Assembly: GCF_010499455.1 (NCBI RefSeq)
Contig: NZ_JAAGOH010000012.1
Span: forward strand, 86,656 to 150,655
DNA: 64,000 nucleotides
Source: Ideonella livida
GTDB taxonomy: Bacteria > Pseudomonadota > Gammaproteobacteria > Burkholderiales > Burkholderiaceae_C
Direction: 5' to 3'
Positions 19,992 through 28,283 of the stretch are shown here, one piece after another; position 1 is the first letter of the stretch, and each line of letters starts with the position of its first letter. The notes beneath the pieces are model-generated. The model was given only the letters and a program-made list of their open reading frames with translations, was not told the DNA's origin and ran no database searches. The position numbers and the translations under genes were made by a program.

Positions 19992-20926
19992 GCGCGCTCC
20001 TCCTTGACCAGCACGCGCTGCAGCAGCGAAATGGACAGCACCAGCAGGAAGAACACCACCGACAGCGCCGAGGCGTAACCCACCTTGCCGCTGGTGAAGC
20101 CGCTGTGGACCATCAGCATGACCACGGTGCGGAAGGCGTCGATGGGGGCCGAGGTGCCGCTGCTGGCAATGATCTGCACCTGGGTGTAGAGCTGGAAGGC
20201 GTAGATGGTGGTGGTGATCACCACGAACAGCGTGGTGTTGCGCAGCATGGGCACGGTGATGTGCAGGAACTGCTGGCGGGCCGAGGCGCCGTCCATGCGC
20301 GCGGCCTCGTAGAGGTCACCGGGAATGGCCTGCAGGCCGGCCAGGAACACCAGCATCTGAAAACCCACACCCTGCCAGATGGACAGCACCATCACCGCGT
20401 ACATCACCAGCGCCGGGTCGCGCAGCCAGTCTTGTGGGCCCACCTGGCCGAAGGTGAGCAGGCCCACCAGGCGGTTGACCACGCCCGCGTCGGGCGCGTA
20501 GAGCAGCGACCAGATCACCGCCACCACGGCCATGGTGGTGGCCACCGGCATGAAGAACACGGTGCGCAGCAGCCGGCTGCCGGCCAGCGGCCGGTTGACC
20601 AGCACCGCCAGCAGCAGCGCCAGGGCCGACTGCAGCGGCGCCACGATGACCACGAACAGGAAGTTGTTGCCCAGCGCGGCCCAGAAGGCCTCGTCCTCCC
20701 ACAGGCGCAGGTAGTTGCGCCAGCCCACAAAGTCGGTGCCCAGCGCCTCGTGGCTGATGAGGCGCTGGTTGGTGAAGGACAGGCCGAAGGCCATGAGGAA
20801 GGGCACCACCATGAAGGCCAGTAGCAGCAGCAGGCCCGGCCCGGCCAGGACGGCCGCGGCCAGCAGCTCGCCCCGGCGGCGGCCCGCAGCGGTGCTGGCC
20901 GCGGTGGAGGAAGGGAACATCGACAA
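19988..20926 (-). CDS. Sugar ABC transporter permease, MalF/UgpA type
   Basis: A 312-residue permease of the CUT1 family with six membrane helices, the first at about residues 22-45. The EAA loop reads EAARMDGASARQQFLHITVP. Ala-rich residues at the N-terminus precede the first helix and look unstructured. It pairs with the MalG-type protein whose gene it overlaps. It lies 77 bases after the second binding-protein gene. Confidence 0.95.
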   Translation of the reverse strand: MSMFPSSTAASTAAGRRRGELLAAAVLAGPGLLLLLAFMVVPFLMAFGLSFTNQRLISHEALGTDFVGWRNYLRLWEDEAFWAALGNNFLFVVIVAPLQSALALLLAVLVNRPLAGSRLLRTVFFMPVATTMAVVAVIWSLLYAPDAGVVNRLVGLLTFGQVGPQDWLRDPALVMYAVMVLSIWQGVGFQMLVFLAGLQAIPGDLYEAARMDGASARQQFLHITVPMLRNTTLFVVITTTIYAFQLYTQVQIIASSGTSAPIDAFRTVVMLMVHSGFTSGKVGYASALSVVFFLLVLSISLLQRVLVKEERA

Positions 20927-21003
20927 GACAGGGGCTCCAGAAGATTCGGGGCCGTACCGGGTGGGACGGGGGCCGGAGGGGAAAGGCAGGGTGGGATGGC
21001 GCC

Positions 21004-22359
21004 TCAGCGGGCGGGCGTGGCGGCGGCGGCGGTCGTCACCGCCGCCGGCAGCGGCACCGGCTTGGGGGGCGGGGCCTCCAGCAGGGTGTCGATGCGGGCC
21101 GCCGCCGCCTGCAGCGTGCGCTCGGCGTCGGCCCCGTCGGCCAGTTGGCGCACCGCCTGGGCAAACTCGGCAGACACCACCGGATAGGCCGGGGTGACGG
21201 GCCGCAGGCGCGCCTTGCGGTCCAGGATCTGGTCCACGTACAGGCGCAGCGGACCCTGCGCGCCGTAGGTCTCGGAGGCGAAGATGGCCTCCAGCGTGCC
21301 GGGGATGGCGCCATTGATGCGCGTGACCCGCAGCACCTCGGCCGGGCTCATGAGGTGCTCCAGCACCTGGGCCGCCTCCTGCGGATGCGGGCAGCTGGCC
21401 GACACCGCCCAGGCCCAGGACCCCGCACCCGTCACCGGCCGGCCCGGCCCCAGGCGCGGCATGGGCAGCAGCACCAGGTCGGCGCCCAGGGCCTTTTGGT
21501 ACTCGCGGTAGGTCCAGTGGCCCACATAGGACAGGCCGGCGCGGCCCTCGACAAAATCACGCCCGCCCTGCCCGCTCGCGTCCACCCAGCCCTGGCGCAC
21601 CCAGTGCTGGAAACGCTTGAAGGCCTGGACGCTGGCCGGGCTGTCCAGCGCGCCACGGGCCTGCAGCCGGCCGCCGCGCAGGGCAAGCAGGTCCCCGCCC
21701 TGCGCCTGCACCAGCGGCAGGAAGGCGTAGGTGAGCCATTCGCCCACGCCGTAGTCGAACTTCATGTCCAGCGGCTGGCGGGCGCCGGCCTTCTTCAGGG
21801 CCGCCAGCACCTGCTCAAACTCCTCGCCGCTCCAGGGCTCCAGGCCCGAAGCCGGGATGCGGGCGCCGATCTTCTGCAGCCAGCCCCGGTGGCCCCACAG
21901 GGCCAGGCCCGAGTCGTACTGGCCCAGGGCATAGAGCTTGCCGTCCACCTGCCCCTGGGCCTGCAGGGTGCGCAGCAGGCGGCGCTGGTAGGCCGCACGG
22001 TCGAGCAGGTCGTCCAGCGGCCGCAAGGCGCCACGGGCCACCCAGTACGGCAGGTTGGGCCCGTCAAGGTCGAGCAGGCAGGGCAGGGCCCCGCGCTCGG
22101 CCGCCGCCGTCAGGGCCGCCTGGTAGCCCCCCTCCTCCTGGCCCACCAGGGTCAGGCGGATATGGGGCCGGGCCTGCTGGAAGGCCCGCACCGAGGCCTC
22201 CAGCGCCTCGCGCTCCGGCCCGGGGCCGGAGTGCATCCACACCGTCAACGCCACCGGCGCGGCGGTCTGGGCGGCCTGGCCCGGCAGCGCGGCCCCCAGC
22301 CACAGGGCCAGGCACAGCGCCGCCGCGGGGCGCAGGAGCAGGGTGGACAGGCAGGACAT
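21004..22359 (-). CDS. Extracellular sugar-binding protein, second paralogue
   Basis: A 451-residue family 1 solute-binding protein with a Sec signal peptide ending near residue 29 (LPGQAAQ). The mature start VALTVWMHSGPGPERE matches that of the binding protein just upstream, and identity runs through both, for example LDGPNLPYW against FDGPNLYNY, and YVGHWTYREYQKALGADLVL against its counterpart. The two therefore arose by tandem duplication. The C-terminus has a Pro/Ala-rich tail absent from the other copy. It should deliver a glycoside to the permease pair below; why two are kept is unknown. Confidence 0.92.
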   Translation of the reverse strand: MSCLSTLLLRPAAALCLALWLGAALPGQAAQTAAPVALTVWMHSGPGPEREALEASVRAFQQARPHIRLTLVGQEEGGYQAALTAAAERGALPCLLDLDGPNLPYWVARGALRPLDDLLDRAAYQRRLLRTLQAQGQVDGKLYALGQYDSGLALWGHRGWLQKIGARIPASGLEPWSGEEFEQVLAALKKAGARQPLDMKFDYGVGEWLTYAFLPLVQAQGGDLLALRGGRLQARGALDSPASVQAFKRFQHWVRQGWVDASGQGGRDFVEGRAGLSYVGHWTYREYQKALGADLVLLPMPRLGPGRPVTGAGSWAWAVSASCPHPQEAAQVLEHLMSPAEVLRVTRINGAIPGTLEAIFASETYGAQGPLRLYVDQILDRKARLRPVTPAYPVVSAEFAQAVRQLADGADAERTLQAAAARIDTLLEAPPPKPVPLPAAVTTAAAATPAR

Positions 22360-22375
22360 GGCGCTGGCGGGGGGG

Positions 22376-23674
22376 TCAGCGGCTGGGGTAGCCGTTGTTG
22401 TCCTCGATGTCCTGGTCGATCTTGCGCACCGCCTTGTCCAGCTCCTTCTTCACATCGCCGCCGTTGACGATGTTGTTGACCGCCTCGGCAAAGGCCGCGC
22501 TGATGACCGGGTAGGCCGGTGTCTCCGGGCGCACCCGGGCCACGCCCTGGCTGCTCTGGGCCACATACAGGCTCAGCGGGCCGCCGGCCTTGTAGGCGGG
22601 GCTGTCGGCCTGGGCGGCGGCGGTGGCGGGCACGGCGCCGTTGGCGGCGGTGATGCGCAGGATCTCGGCCTTGCCCATCAGGAACTCCAGCGCCTTGGAG
22701 GCGGCCTCCGGCGCCGGGCAGCTCTTGGCGATGCCGAAGTTCCACGAGCCCGCGCCGGTCACGGCCTGCGCGCCCAGCTTGGGCATGGGGATCAGCACCA
22801 GCTCCTCGCCCAGGGCCTTGCGGTAGTCGTTGTAGGTCCAATGACCCACCCACGACAGGGCCGAGACGCCCTGCACAAAGTCACCGTCGTTCTTGGTGCC
22901 CGGGTTGACATAGCCCTTCTTGACCCAGCCCTGCAGCATCGTCATGGCCTCCACCGCCGCCGGGCCGTTGAGGGCACCCTTGGCGCTGCGGTAGGTCTTG
23001 CGGTCGATCAGGTCGCCGCCCAGGCTCTGCACGATGGGGGCAAAGCCGTAGCTGATCCACTCGCCAATGCCGTAGTTGAACTTCATGTCCAGCGGCACCT
23101 TCACGCCGGCGGCCTTGAGCTTGGCCAGCGCGTCCTCAAACTCGGCGCGGCTCCAGGCGTCGGCCGGGCCCTTGGGAATGCGCACGCCCGCGGCTTGCAG
23201 GGTCTTGCGGTTGCCCCAGATGGCCAGGCCCGAATCGAACTGCGCCACCGAGTAGAGCTTGCCGTTGTAGGTGCCCTGGCGGGTCAGCGTGGGCAGCAGG
23301 GGCTGGTCCTTGACCAGCTTGGCGATGCCCAGGCCGTCGAGCGGGCGGATCTTGCCCGACCAGGCGTAGTTGTAGAGGTTGGGGCCGTCAAAGTCGAGGA
23401 TGCAGGGCAGCTTGCCGGCCAGCGCGGCCGCACTCACCTGGTCGTTGTAGCTGCCCTCGGGCAAGGCCACCAGGTTCACCTTCACGTCCTTCTGCGCGTC
23501 GTTGAAGGCCTTGATGGAGGCCACGTACACGTCGCGCTCCGGGCCGGGGCCGGCGTGCACCCACATGCTCACCTCGGTGGCGGCCTGCGCGGCCCCCATC
23601 GTGCCCACCACGGCGGCGGCCACCGCCGCCACGGCGGTCCACCGCCCTGCGTTCACACCCAGCATCTTGGCCAT
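22376..23674 (-). CDS. Extracellular sugar-binding protein, first paralogue
   Basis: A 432-residue family 1 periplasmic binding protein, first gene of the sugar operon. A signal peptide ends near residue 32 (MGAAQAA). The mature protein starts EVSMWVHAGPGPERD and has the two-lobed fold typical of trehalose/maltose/sucrose receptors. Its paralogue follows after only 16 bases. Divergent from a LacI gene, with two LacI-type operators between them, so probably induced by the transported sugar. Substrate by context: sucrose or a similar alpha-glucoside, given the phosphorylase in the operon. Confidence 0.93.
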   Translation of the reverse strand: MAKMLGVNAGRWTAVAAVAAAVVGTMGAAQAATEVSMWVHAGPGPERDVYVASIKAFNDAQKDVKVNLVALPEGSYNDQVSAAALAGKLPCILDFDGPNLYNYAWSGKIRPLDGLGIAKLVKDQPLLPTLTRQGTYNGKLYSVAQFDSGLAIWGNRKTLQAAGVRIPKGPADAWSRAEFEDALAKLKAAGVKVPLDMKFNYGIGEWISYGFAPIVQSLGGDLIDRKTYRSAKGALNGPAAVEAMTMLQGWVKKGYVNPGTKNDGDFVQGVSALSWVGHWTYNDYRKALGEELVLIPMPKLGAQAVTGAGSWNFGIAKSCPAPEAASKALEFLMGKAEILRITAANGAVPATAAAQADSPAYKAGGPLSLYVAQSSQGVARVRPETPAYPVISAAFAEAVNNIVNGGDVKKELDKAVRKIDQDIEDNNGYPSR

Positions 23675-23877
23675 GTCTCGTCTCTACCTTTCGTGTCGGT
23701 GGTGGCGGCGCATCCGGCTGGACGCGGGCCGCCTGCTGACCCGGGCCGCCACGGTCCGGGCCTGCGCCCTTGCCGGCCCTGTGCCGGCTGCGCCGGCATC
23801 GGCCGGCCTTCAGCGTCCTGGAGCGCGGGGGCCGCAAGCGGCCCACCGTGCAGTGGAATCTTCAGGCAAAGCCAGCT

Positions 23878-23891
23878 CCAAAGCGCTTTGG
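23878..23891. promoter_or_regulatory. LacI-family operator 1
   Basis: A perfect 14-base palindrome, CCAAAGCGCTTTGG, with the central CG step typical of LacI-family operators. An identical copy starts 24 bases later. The adjacent divergent LacI gene is the natural binding partner, controlling both itself and the sugar operon. Confidence 0.8.
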
Positions 23892-23901
23892 ATATTGTGA
23901 T

Positions 23902-23915
23902 CCAAAGCGCTTTGG
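23902..23915. promoter_or_regulatory. LacI-family operator 2
   Basis: A second identical CCAAAGCGCTTTGG. The 24-base centre-to-centre spacing is a little over two helical turns, so two dimers could bind on roughly the same face, with the AT-rich element between them occluded. Confidence 0.8.
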
Positions 23916-23999
23916 GGTGGGCCTGGGTTTTCCCCAGGCACCTTCTGTGGCCCCCGCCTTGACGGCCAAGGGCCCGGGCGGGGTACGCTCGCGCTCCTC

Positions 24000-25019
24000 A
24001 TGGATCTCAAGCAGTTGTCTCAAGTGCTGGGCTTGTCCCAGACCACCATCAGCCGGGCGCTCAACGGCTACGCCGACGTGAGCGAGCGCACCCGCGAGCG
24101 CGTCATGGCCGCCGCGCGCGAGCATGGCTACCGCCCCAACGGCGCCGCGCGGCGCCTGGCGGTGGGCCGCTCCGAGGCCATGGGCATCGTCTACCCCACC
24201 GGCTCGGGCGACCTGGGCGACCCACGGTTTCTGGCCATGGTCGGCGGCCTGACCGATCGCTGCGCGGCGCGCAACATCGACGTGCTCATCGCCTCCTCCC
24301 CGCCCGAGGGCGAACTGGCCACCTACGAACGGCTGCTGCGCAACGGGCGGGTGGACGGCTACATCGTCCCCCATACCCGGCGCAGCGACCCGCGCATCGA
24401 CTACCTGCGCACCCGGCGCGTGCCCTTCGTGGCCTATGGCCGCTGCGACGACTGCCAGGACATCGCCTGGTTCGACTTTGACAACGAGGCTGGCATGGCC
24501 CTGGCCGTGGCCCAGCTGCTGCGCGCCGGCCACCAGGACATCGCCCTGGTGCACGCCCCCACCAGCCTGAACTTTGCCCACCAGCGCCTGCTGGGCTACC
24601 AGCGCGGCCTGCAGGCCGCGGGCCTGCCACCGCAGCCGCAGCGGGTGGTGCCGGCGGAATTCACCCGCGTGGGCGGCTACCAGGCCGCGCAGACGCTGAT
24701 GCAGTCGGCCCGGCCACCCACGGCCATCGTGGCCGACAACCATGTGCTGGGCGTGGGCCTGGTGCGCGGCCTGCTGGACCTGGGCCTGCGCCTGCCCGAG
24801 GACGTGTCGGTGATCGTCTACGACGGCATACCGGCCGACTCCCCCCTGCACAGCCTGGGCGTCAACGCCATCGAGCAGCCCGACGCCGCCAGCGCCGGCC
24901 ACTGCCTGGCCGACCTGCTGCAGGGCCTGACCGAGGGCCGGCCGGTGGACGCCCTGCAGGTGCTGTGGCAGCCGGTGTACGCCCCCGGCCGCACCGTGGG
25001 CCCGCCGCGCGGGGCCTGA
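24000..25019 (+). CDS. LacI-family repressor of the sucrose-type operon
   Basis: A 339-residue regulator. The helix-turn-helix and hinge occupy about residues 1-55 (LKQLSQVLGLSQTTISRALNGY), followed by a periplasmic-binding-like effector domain (DGYIVPHTRR, DNHVLGVGLV, VYDGIP). The motif resembles AglR/SucR-type alpha-glucoside repressors. It starts 85 bases from the nearer operator and diverges from the binding-protein genes, so autoregulation and repression of the operon are likely. Effector by inference: sucrose or a similar glucoside. Confidence 0.92.
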   Translation: MDLKQLSQVLGLSQTTISRALNGYADVSERTRERVMAAAREHGYRPNGAARRLAVGRSEAMGIVYPTGSGDLGDPRFLAMVGGLTDRCAARNIDVLIASSPPEGELATYERLLRNGRVDGYIVPHTRRSDPRIDYLRTRRVPFVAYGRCDDCQDIAWFDFDNEAGMALAVAQLLRAGHQDIALVHAPTSLNFAHQRLLGYQRGLQAAGLPPQPQRVVPAEFTRVGGYQAAQTLMQSARPPTAIVADNHVLGVGLVRGLLDLGLRLPEDVSVIVYDGIPADSPLHSLGVNAIEQPDAASAGHCLADLLQGLTEGRPVDALQVLWQPVYAPGRTVGPPRGA

Positions 25020-25158
25020 GCCGCCCGGCCCCGGGCGACCTACACGGTCCTGTCACACGGGCCACGCAAGATCGGTGGCGTTCGGGCGGCTTGCAGGCCG
25101 CTCCCCTTTGCACCCCGTGCAACGCCCACCGGGCCGCCTTCCGCCGGCGGCAACACCC

Positions 25159-26124
25159 ATGCGACTCGCGCTGCTGACCCTCTCGGCCTTCGCCCAGGAC
25201 CACCTGGCCCTGGTGTTCCAGCACTGGCAGCGGCAGGCCAGCTTCTACGTCCACGTGGACGCCAAGGTGCCCGTCTCCCCCGCGCTGGCCGACATCCAGA
25301 GCCCGCACTGGCGGCTGATGGCCCACCGCCACCGGGTCCACTGGGGCGCCTGGTCCATGGTCGCCGCCGCCCTGGACATGCTGGAGGCCGCCTATGCCGA
25401 CGGCCACGACTACTTCGCCCTGATCTCCGACGACAGCGCACCGCTGCATGCTGAGCCGGTGCTGCGCCAGCGCCTGGCCCGCCACGGCGACCTGATGGCC
25501 GGCGCGCCAGTGGACCCGCAGTCGCACCTGGCCAACCGCTTCCAGTACCGCTATTTCCTGGACGTGGGGCCGCTGAACCCGCGTTTTGCCGAGCGCCCGC
25601 CCATGTACCGCTGGGGCTTCACCCCCGAGGAGGTGGAGCAGCTGCGTGCCGCCCTGGCCCAGCCCCAGCCCACGGCGCCCTACGGCACCTTCCACAAGGG
25701 CAAGGCCTGGTGGGGCCTGACCCGCGAAAGCGCGGGCGCGCTGCTGGCCGTGGTGCGCGAGCGGCCCGAAACGCTGCGTTTCTTCAGCGGCTGCGCCAAC
25801 CCCGACGAATCCTTCTTCCAGACCCTGTACTTCCAAGAGCTGGGCCGCCCGTCGCGCAACCTGTTCATGTTCGACGACTTCAGCGACCCCAAGCAGCGCC
25901 CGCGGGTCTTCAACGCGCCCACCGACCCGCTGATCGACACCCGCTTCTGCTTTGCCCGCAAGGTGCGCCCCGGTCCTGAGGCGCTGGAAGCCCTGGGCCT
26001 GCACTACCGCCGCCTGGAACAGGCGGGCGCGCCCGGGCCCCTGCCGGCCGCGGCCCTCTGGCACCCCGGCGCGGGCGCCGCGCCGTTGCCCGCGCTGCCC
26101 ATGGCGGGCCCCGCCACGCACTGA
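25159..26124 (+). CDS. GT14-like glycosyltransferase (core-2/I-branching type)
   Basis: A 321-residue protein with the features of the bacterial beta-1,6-N-acetylglucosaminyltransferase-like family: FYVHVDAKVP near residue 30, the acceptor segment VHWGAWSMVAAALDMLEAA, YFALISDDSAPL near 95, and GCANPDESFFQTLYFQEL with an acidic pair near 215. No signal or membrane helix is seen, so it acts in the cytoplasm, probably on a surface polysaccharide or glycan. No capsule or LPS genes are near. It lies 139 bases after lacI and converges on a LysR gene. The actual sugar donor is unknown. Confidence 0.8.
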   Translation: MRLALLTLSAFAQDHLALVFQHWQRQASFYVHVDAKVPVSPALADIQSPHWRLMAHRHRVHWGAWSMVAAALDMLEAAYADGHDYFALISDDSAPLHAEPVLRQRLARHGDLMAGAPVDPQSHLANRFQYRYFLDVGPLNPRFAERPPMYRWGFTPEEVEQLRAALAQPQPTAPYGTFHKGKAWWGLTRESAGALLAVVRERPETLRFFSGCANPDESFFQTLYFQELGRPSRNLFMFDDFSDPKQRPRVFNAPTDPLIDTRFCFARKVRPGPEALEALGLHYRRLEQAGAPGPLPAAALWHPGAGAAPLPALPMAGPATH

Positions 26125-26147
26125 ACCGCCCGGCAGCCCGGGCCAGG

Positions 26148-27062
26148 TCAGGCCTGACCCGGCCGCACCGACGCGCCATCGGCCTGCAGCGCCTGGCGCA
26201 CCCCCTCCAGCAGCGCCTGCGCCGGTGCTGACGGCGGCTGCGCCACGTGGCGCAAGGCAAAAACCGGGTGGCGCGGGCTCTCGCGCAGGGGCCGCCACAC
26301 CAGCACTCCAGGCGGCTGGGCTTGGGCGGTGAACCGGTCCACCACGGCCACGCCGGCCCCACTGGCCACCAGGGCGCAGGCCACCTGGCCCGAGCGCACC
26401 TCCAGCGCCGGCACCGGCCCACCGGCCGCCGCAGTGGGCGCCAGCGCCGCCAACAGCTGGCCCTGCGGCGTGTCGGCCGCAAAACCCACCAGCGCCTCGC
26501 CCGCCAAGTCCGCCAAGCCCACCGCCTCGCGGCCCGCCAGCCGGTGGTCCGGCGGGCACACCAGCCCCAGCGTCCAGTGGCCCAGGCGTTCGGCCTGCAG
26601 CAGGGGATGGGCCACCGGCAAAGTGCTGATGGCCAGGTCTGCCTCCTGCCGCACCAGCTGGGCACTCATCTCGCGCAGCAGCTGCGCCTGCAGCACCACC
26701 CGCAGGCCAGGGTGCCCGCGCACCAGGCGGGCCACCGCCTGCGGCACCACCTGCAGCGCCATGCTGGGGCTGCACAACAAGCGCAGCGTCAGCCCGGCCC
26801 CCGTGCGCAGGGCCTGGGCCCGCTCGTCAATGCGCTGCACACCGCGGTAGACCTGCTCGACCTCCTCATGCAGGGCCAGGGCCTCGGGCGTGGGCCGCAG
26901 CCGGCCCCGGCCCCGCTCAAACAGGCGCAAGCCCAGCTGCAGCTCAATGTGGGCCAGCATGCGGCTGATGCCCGGCTGCGAGACATGCAGCAGCCGCGCC
27001 GCCTGGGTGACCGAGCCGGTGCTCATCACCGCCCGAAAAACTTCAATCTGACGCAAGTTCAT
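26148..27062 (-). CDS. LysR-family regulator divergent from a Bug-type binding protein
   Basis: A 304-residue LysR regulator with an N-terminal winged helix (MNLRQIEVFRAVMSTGSVTQ, then LLHVSQPGISRMLAHIE) and an effector domain, most like regulators of the NocR/OccR group. Its start codon (27060-27062) is overlapped by a perfect palindrome at 27061-27075, which fits negative autoregulation. The divergent genes encode a Bug-family periplasmic protein and a flavin oxidoreductase and are its probable targets. Confidence 0.9.
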   Translation of the reverse strand: MNLRQIEVFRAVMSTGSVTQAARLLHVSQPGISRMLAHIELQLGLRLFERGRGRLRPTPEALALHEEVEQVYRGVQRIDERAQALRTGAGLTLRLLCSPSMALQVVPQAVARLVRGHPGLRVVLQAQLLREMSAQLVRQEADLAISTLPVAHPLLQAERLGHWTLGLVCPPDHRLAGREAVGLADLAGEALVGFAADTPQGQLLAALAPTAAAGGPVPALEVRSGQVACALVASGAGVAVVDRFTAQAQPPGVLVWRPLRESPRHPVFALRHVAQPPSAPAQALLEGVRQALQADGASVRPGQA

Positions 27063-27075
27063 AACACCGTGTTAT
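27061..27075. promoter_or_regulatory. LysR-type box overlapping the regulator's own start codon
   Basis: The 15-base palindrome ATAACAC-C-GTGTTAT contains a T-N11-A LysR box. Its first two bases are part of the LysR start codon on the minus strand. Protein bound here would hinder the regulator's own expression and could act on the divergent promoter 200 bases before the Bug-type gene. Confidence 0.65.
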
Positions 27076-27272
27076 GCCATACGCAGGTCTTGGTATTGGT
27101 CAGGCATGGCCTGTGCCGCCACCATGGCCAGCCAGTGGCACGGGCCCACCGGGACGCCGCCCAGACGGCGTCAGGCGGCCTTACCCAGCCTCACGCAGCC
27201 TCACGCGGACCCACGCCACCCGCCGCCGGCACCAGCCGGAAGACCGGTCCTTACGCCAATCGGAGACACCCC

Positions 27273-28283
27273 ATGACCACCTCCCTGCCCCGCCGCCAGG
27301 CGTTGGGCCGCCTGATGGGCCTCAGCGGCCTGGCCGCGCTGGGCCCCTCCGCCCTGCTGAGCCCCACCGGCGCCCTGGCCAGCGAGCCCTGGCCCACCCG
27401 GCCGCTGCGCCTGATCGTGCCCTTCGCCCCCGGCGGCGCGGCCGACAGTTCGGCCCGCGCGCTGGCCGACCCGTTCGCCACGGCCCTGGGCCAAGCGGTG
27501 GTGGTGGAGAACCGGCCTGGCGCCGGCAGCGCCGTGGGCGTCAAGCTCGCGGCCCAGGCCCGCGACGGCCACACCCTGCTCATGGGCAGCAACAGCATGG
27601 TCATCAACCCCTCACTGCAGCCCGCCATAGGGTACGAGGTGGCACGCGACTTTGAGCCGGTGGGCATGGTGTCGGTACAACCGTTGGTGCTGGTGGTGCC
27701 CGCCGGCTCGGGCCCGCGCTCAGTCAAGGACCTGGTGGCGCAGGCCAAGGCCCGGCCGGGCACCCTCACCGCCGGCAACAGCGGCCCGGGCACCCTGGCG
27801 CACCTCACCTCGGAGCTGTTTGCCGCGGAGATGGGCATCGACCTGATCCCCGTGCCCTACAAGGGCGAAAGCGCCCTGCTGCCCGACCTGCTGGGCGGCC
27901 TGGTGAACCTGGGCTTCCTCAACCTGCCCAGCGTGCTGCCCCACCTCAAGGCCGGCAAGCTGGTGGCCCTGGCCGTGTCGGCCCCGCAGCCGTTGGCCGA
28001 ACTGCCCGGCGTGCCCACCCTGCGCAGCCAGGGTTTGCCCACGCTGGAGGTGCAGGGCTGGGCCGCCCTGCTGGCCCCGCGCGGCACCGTGCCCACCGAG
28101 GCGCTCACGCGTCTGGAAGGTCTGCTGGCCCAGGCCTTGGCCAGCGAGCCGGTTCGCGCGCGCTTTGCCGCCATCGGCGTGGCGCCCCACCCGCTGGGCC
28201 GGGCGCCCACCGCCGCCTTCTTGCAGCAGGAGGAGCGGCGCTATGCCGCCATCATCCGCAGCCGCGGGATCCGCCTGGAATGA
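27273..28283 (+). CDS. Bug-family (TctC-like) periplasmic binding protein
   Basis: A 336-residue tripartite-tricarboxylate-type receptor. The leader has paired Arg (LPRRQALGRLMGLSGLAALG), so Tat or Sec export is possible. The mature protein starts near WPTRPLRLIVPFAPGGAADS, the family signature, followed by VVVENRPGAGSAVGV and VPYKGE. Bug proteins are hugely expanded in Burkholderiales and bind small carboxylates. No TctA/TctB partners are nearby, as is common for orphans. The stop overlaps the oxidoreductase start (ATGA). Confidence 0.93.
   Translation: MTTSLPRRQALGRLMGLSGLAALGPSALLSPTGALASEPWPTRPLRLIVPFAPGGAADSSARALADPFATALGQAVVVENRPGAGSAVGVKLAAQARDGHTLLMGSNSMVINPSLQPAIGYEVARDFEPVGMVSVQPLVLVVPAGSGPRSVKDLVAQAKARPGTLTAGNSGPGTLAHLTSELFAAEMGIDLIPVPYKGESALLPDLLGGLVNLGFLNLPSVLPHLKAGKLVALAVSAPQPLAELPGVPTLRSQGLPTLEVQGWAALLAPRGTVPTEALTRLEGLLAQALASEPVRARFAAIGVAPHPLGRAPTAAFLQQEERRYAAIIRSRGIRLE

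Larger units (their letters stand above)
23675..23999. other. 325-base divergent control region, sugar operon and LacI gene
   Basis: No gene is seen here. It contains two LacI-type operators (23878-23891 and 23902-23915) around an AT-rich core (ATATTGTGAT) that is the likeliest promoter core in otherwise GC-rich DNA. A 7-base-pair stem (GCCTGGG/CCCAGGC, 23921-23939, loop TTTTC) lies in the probable lacI leader. The stretch 23675-23870 shows nothing that I can name. Confidence 0.6.
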
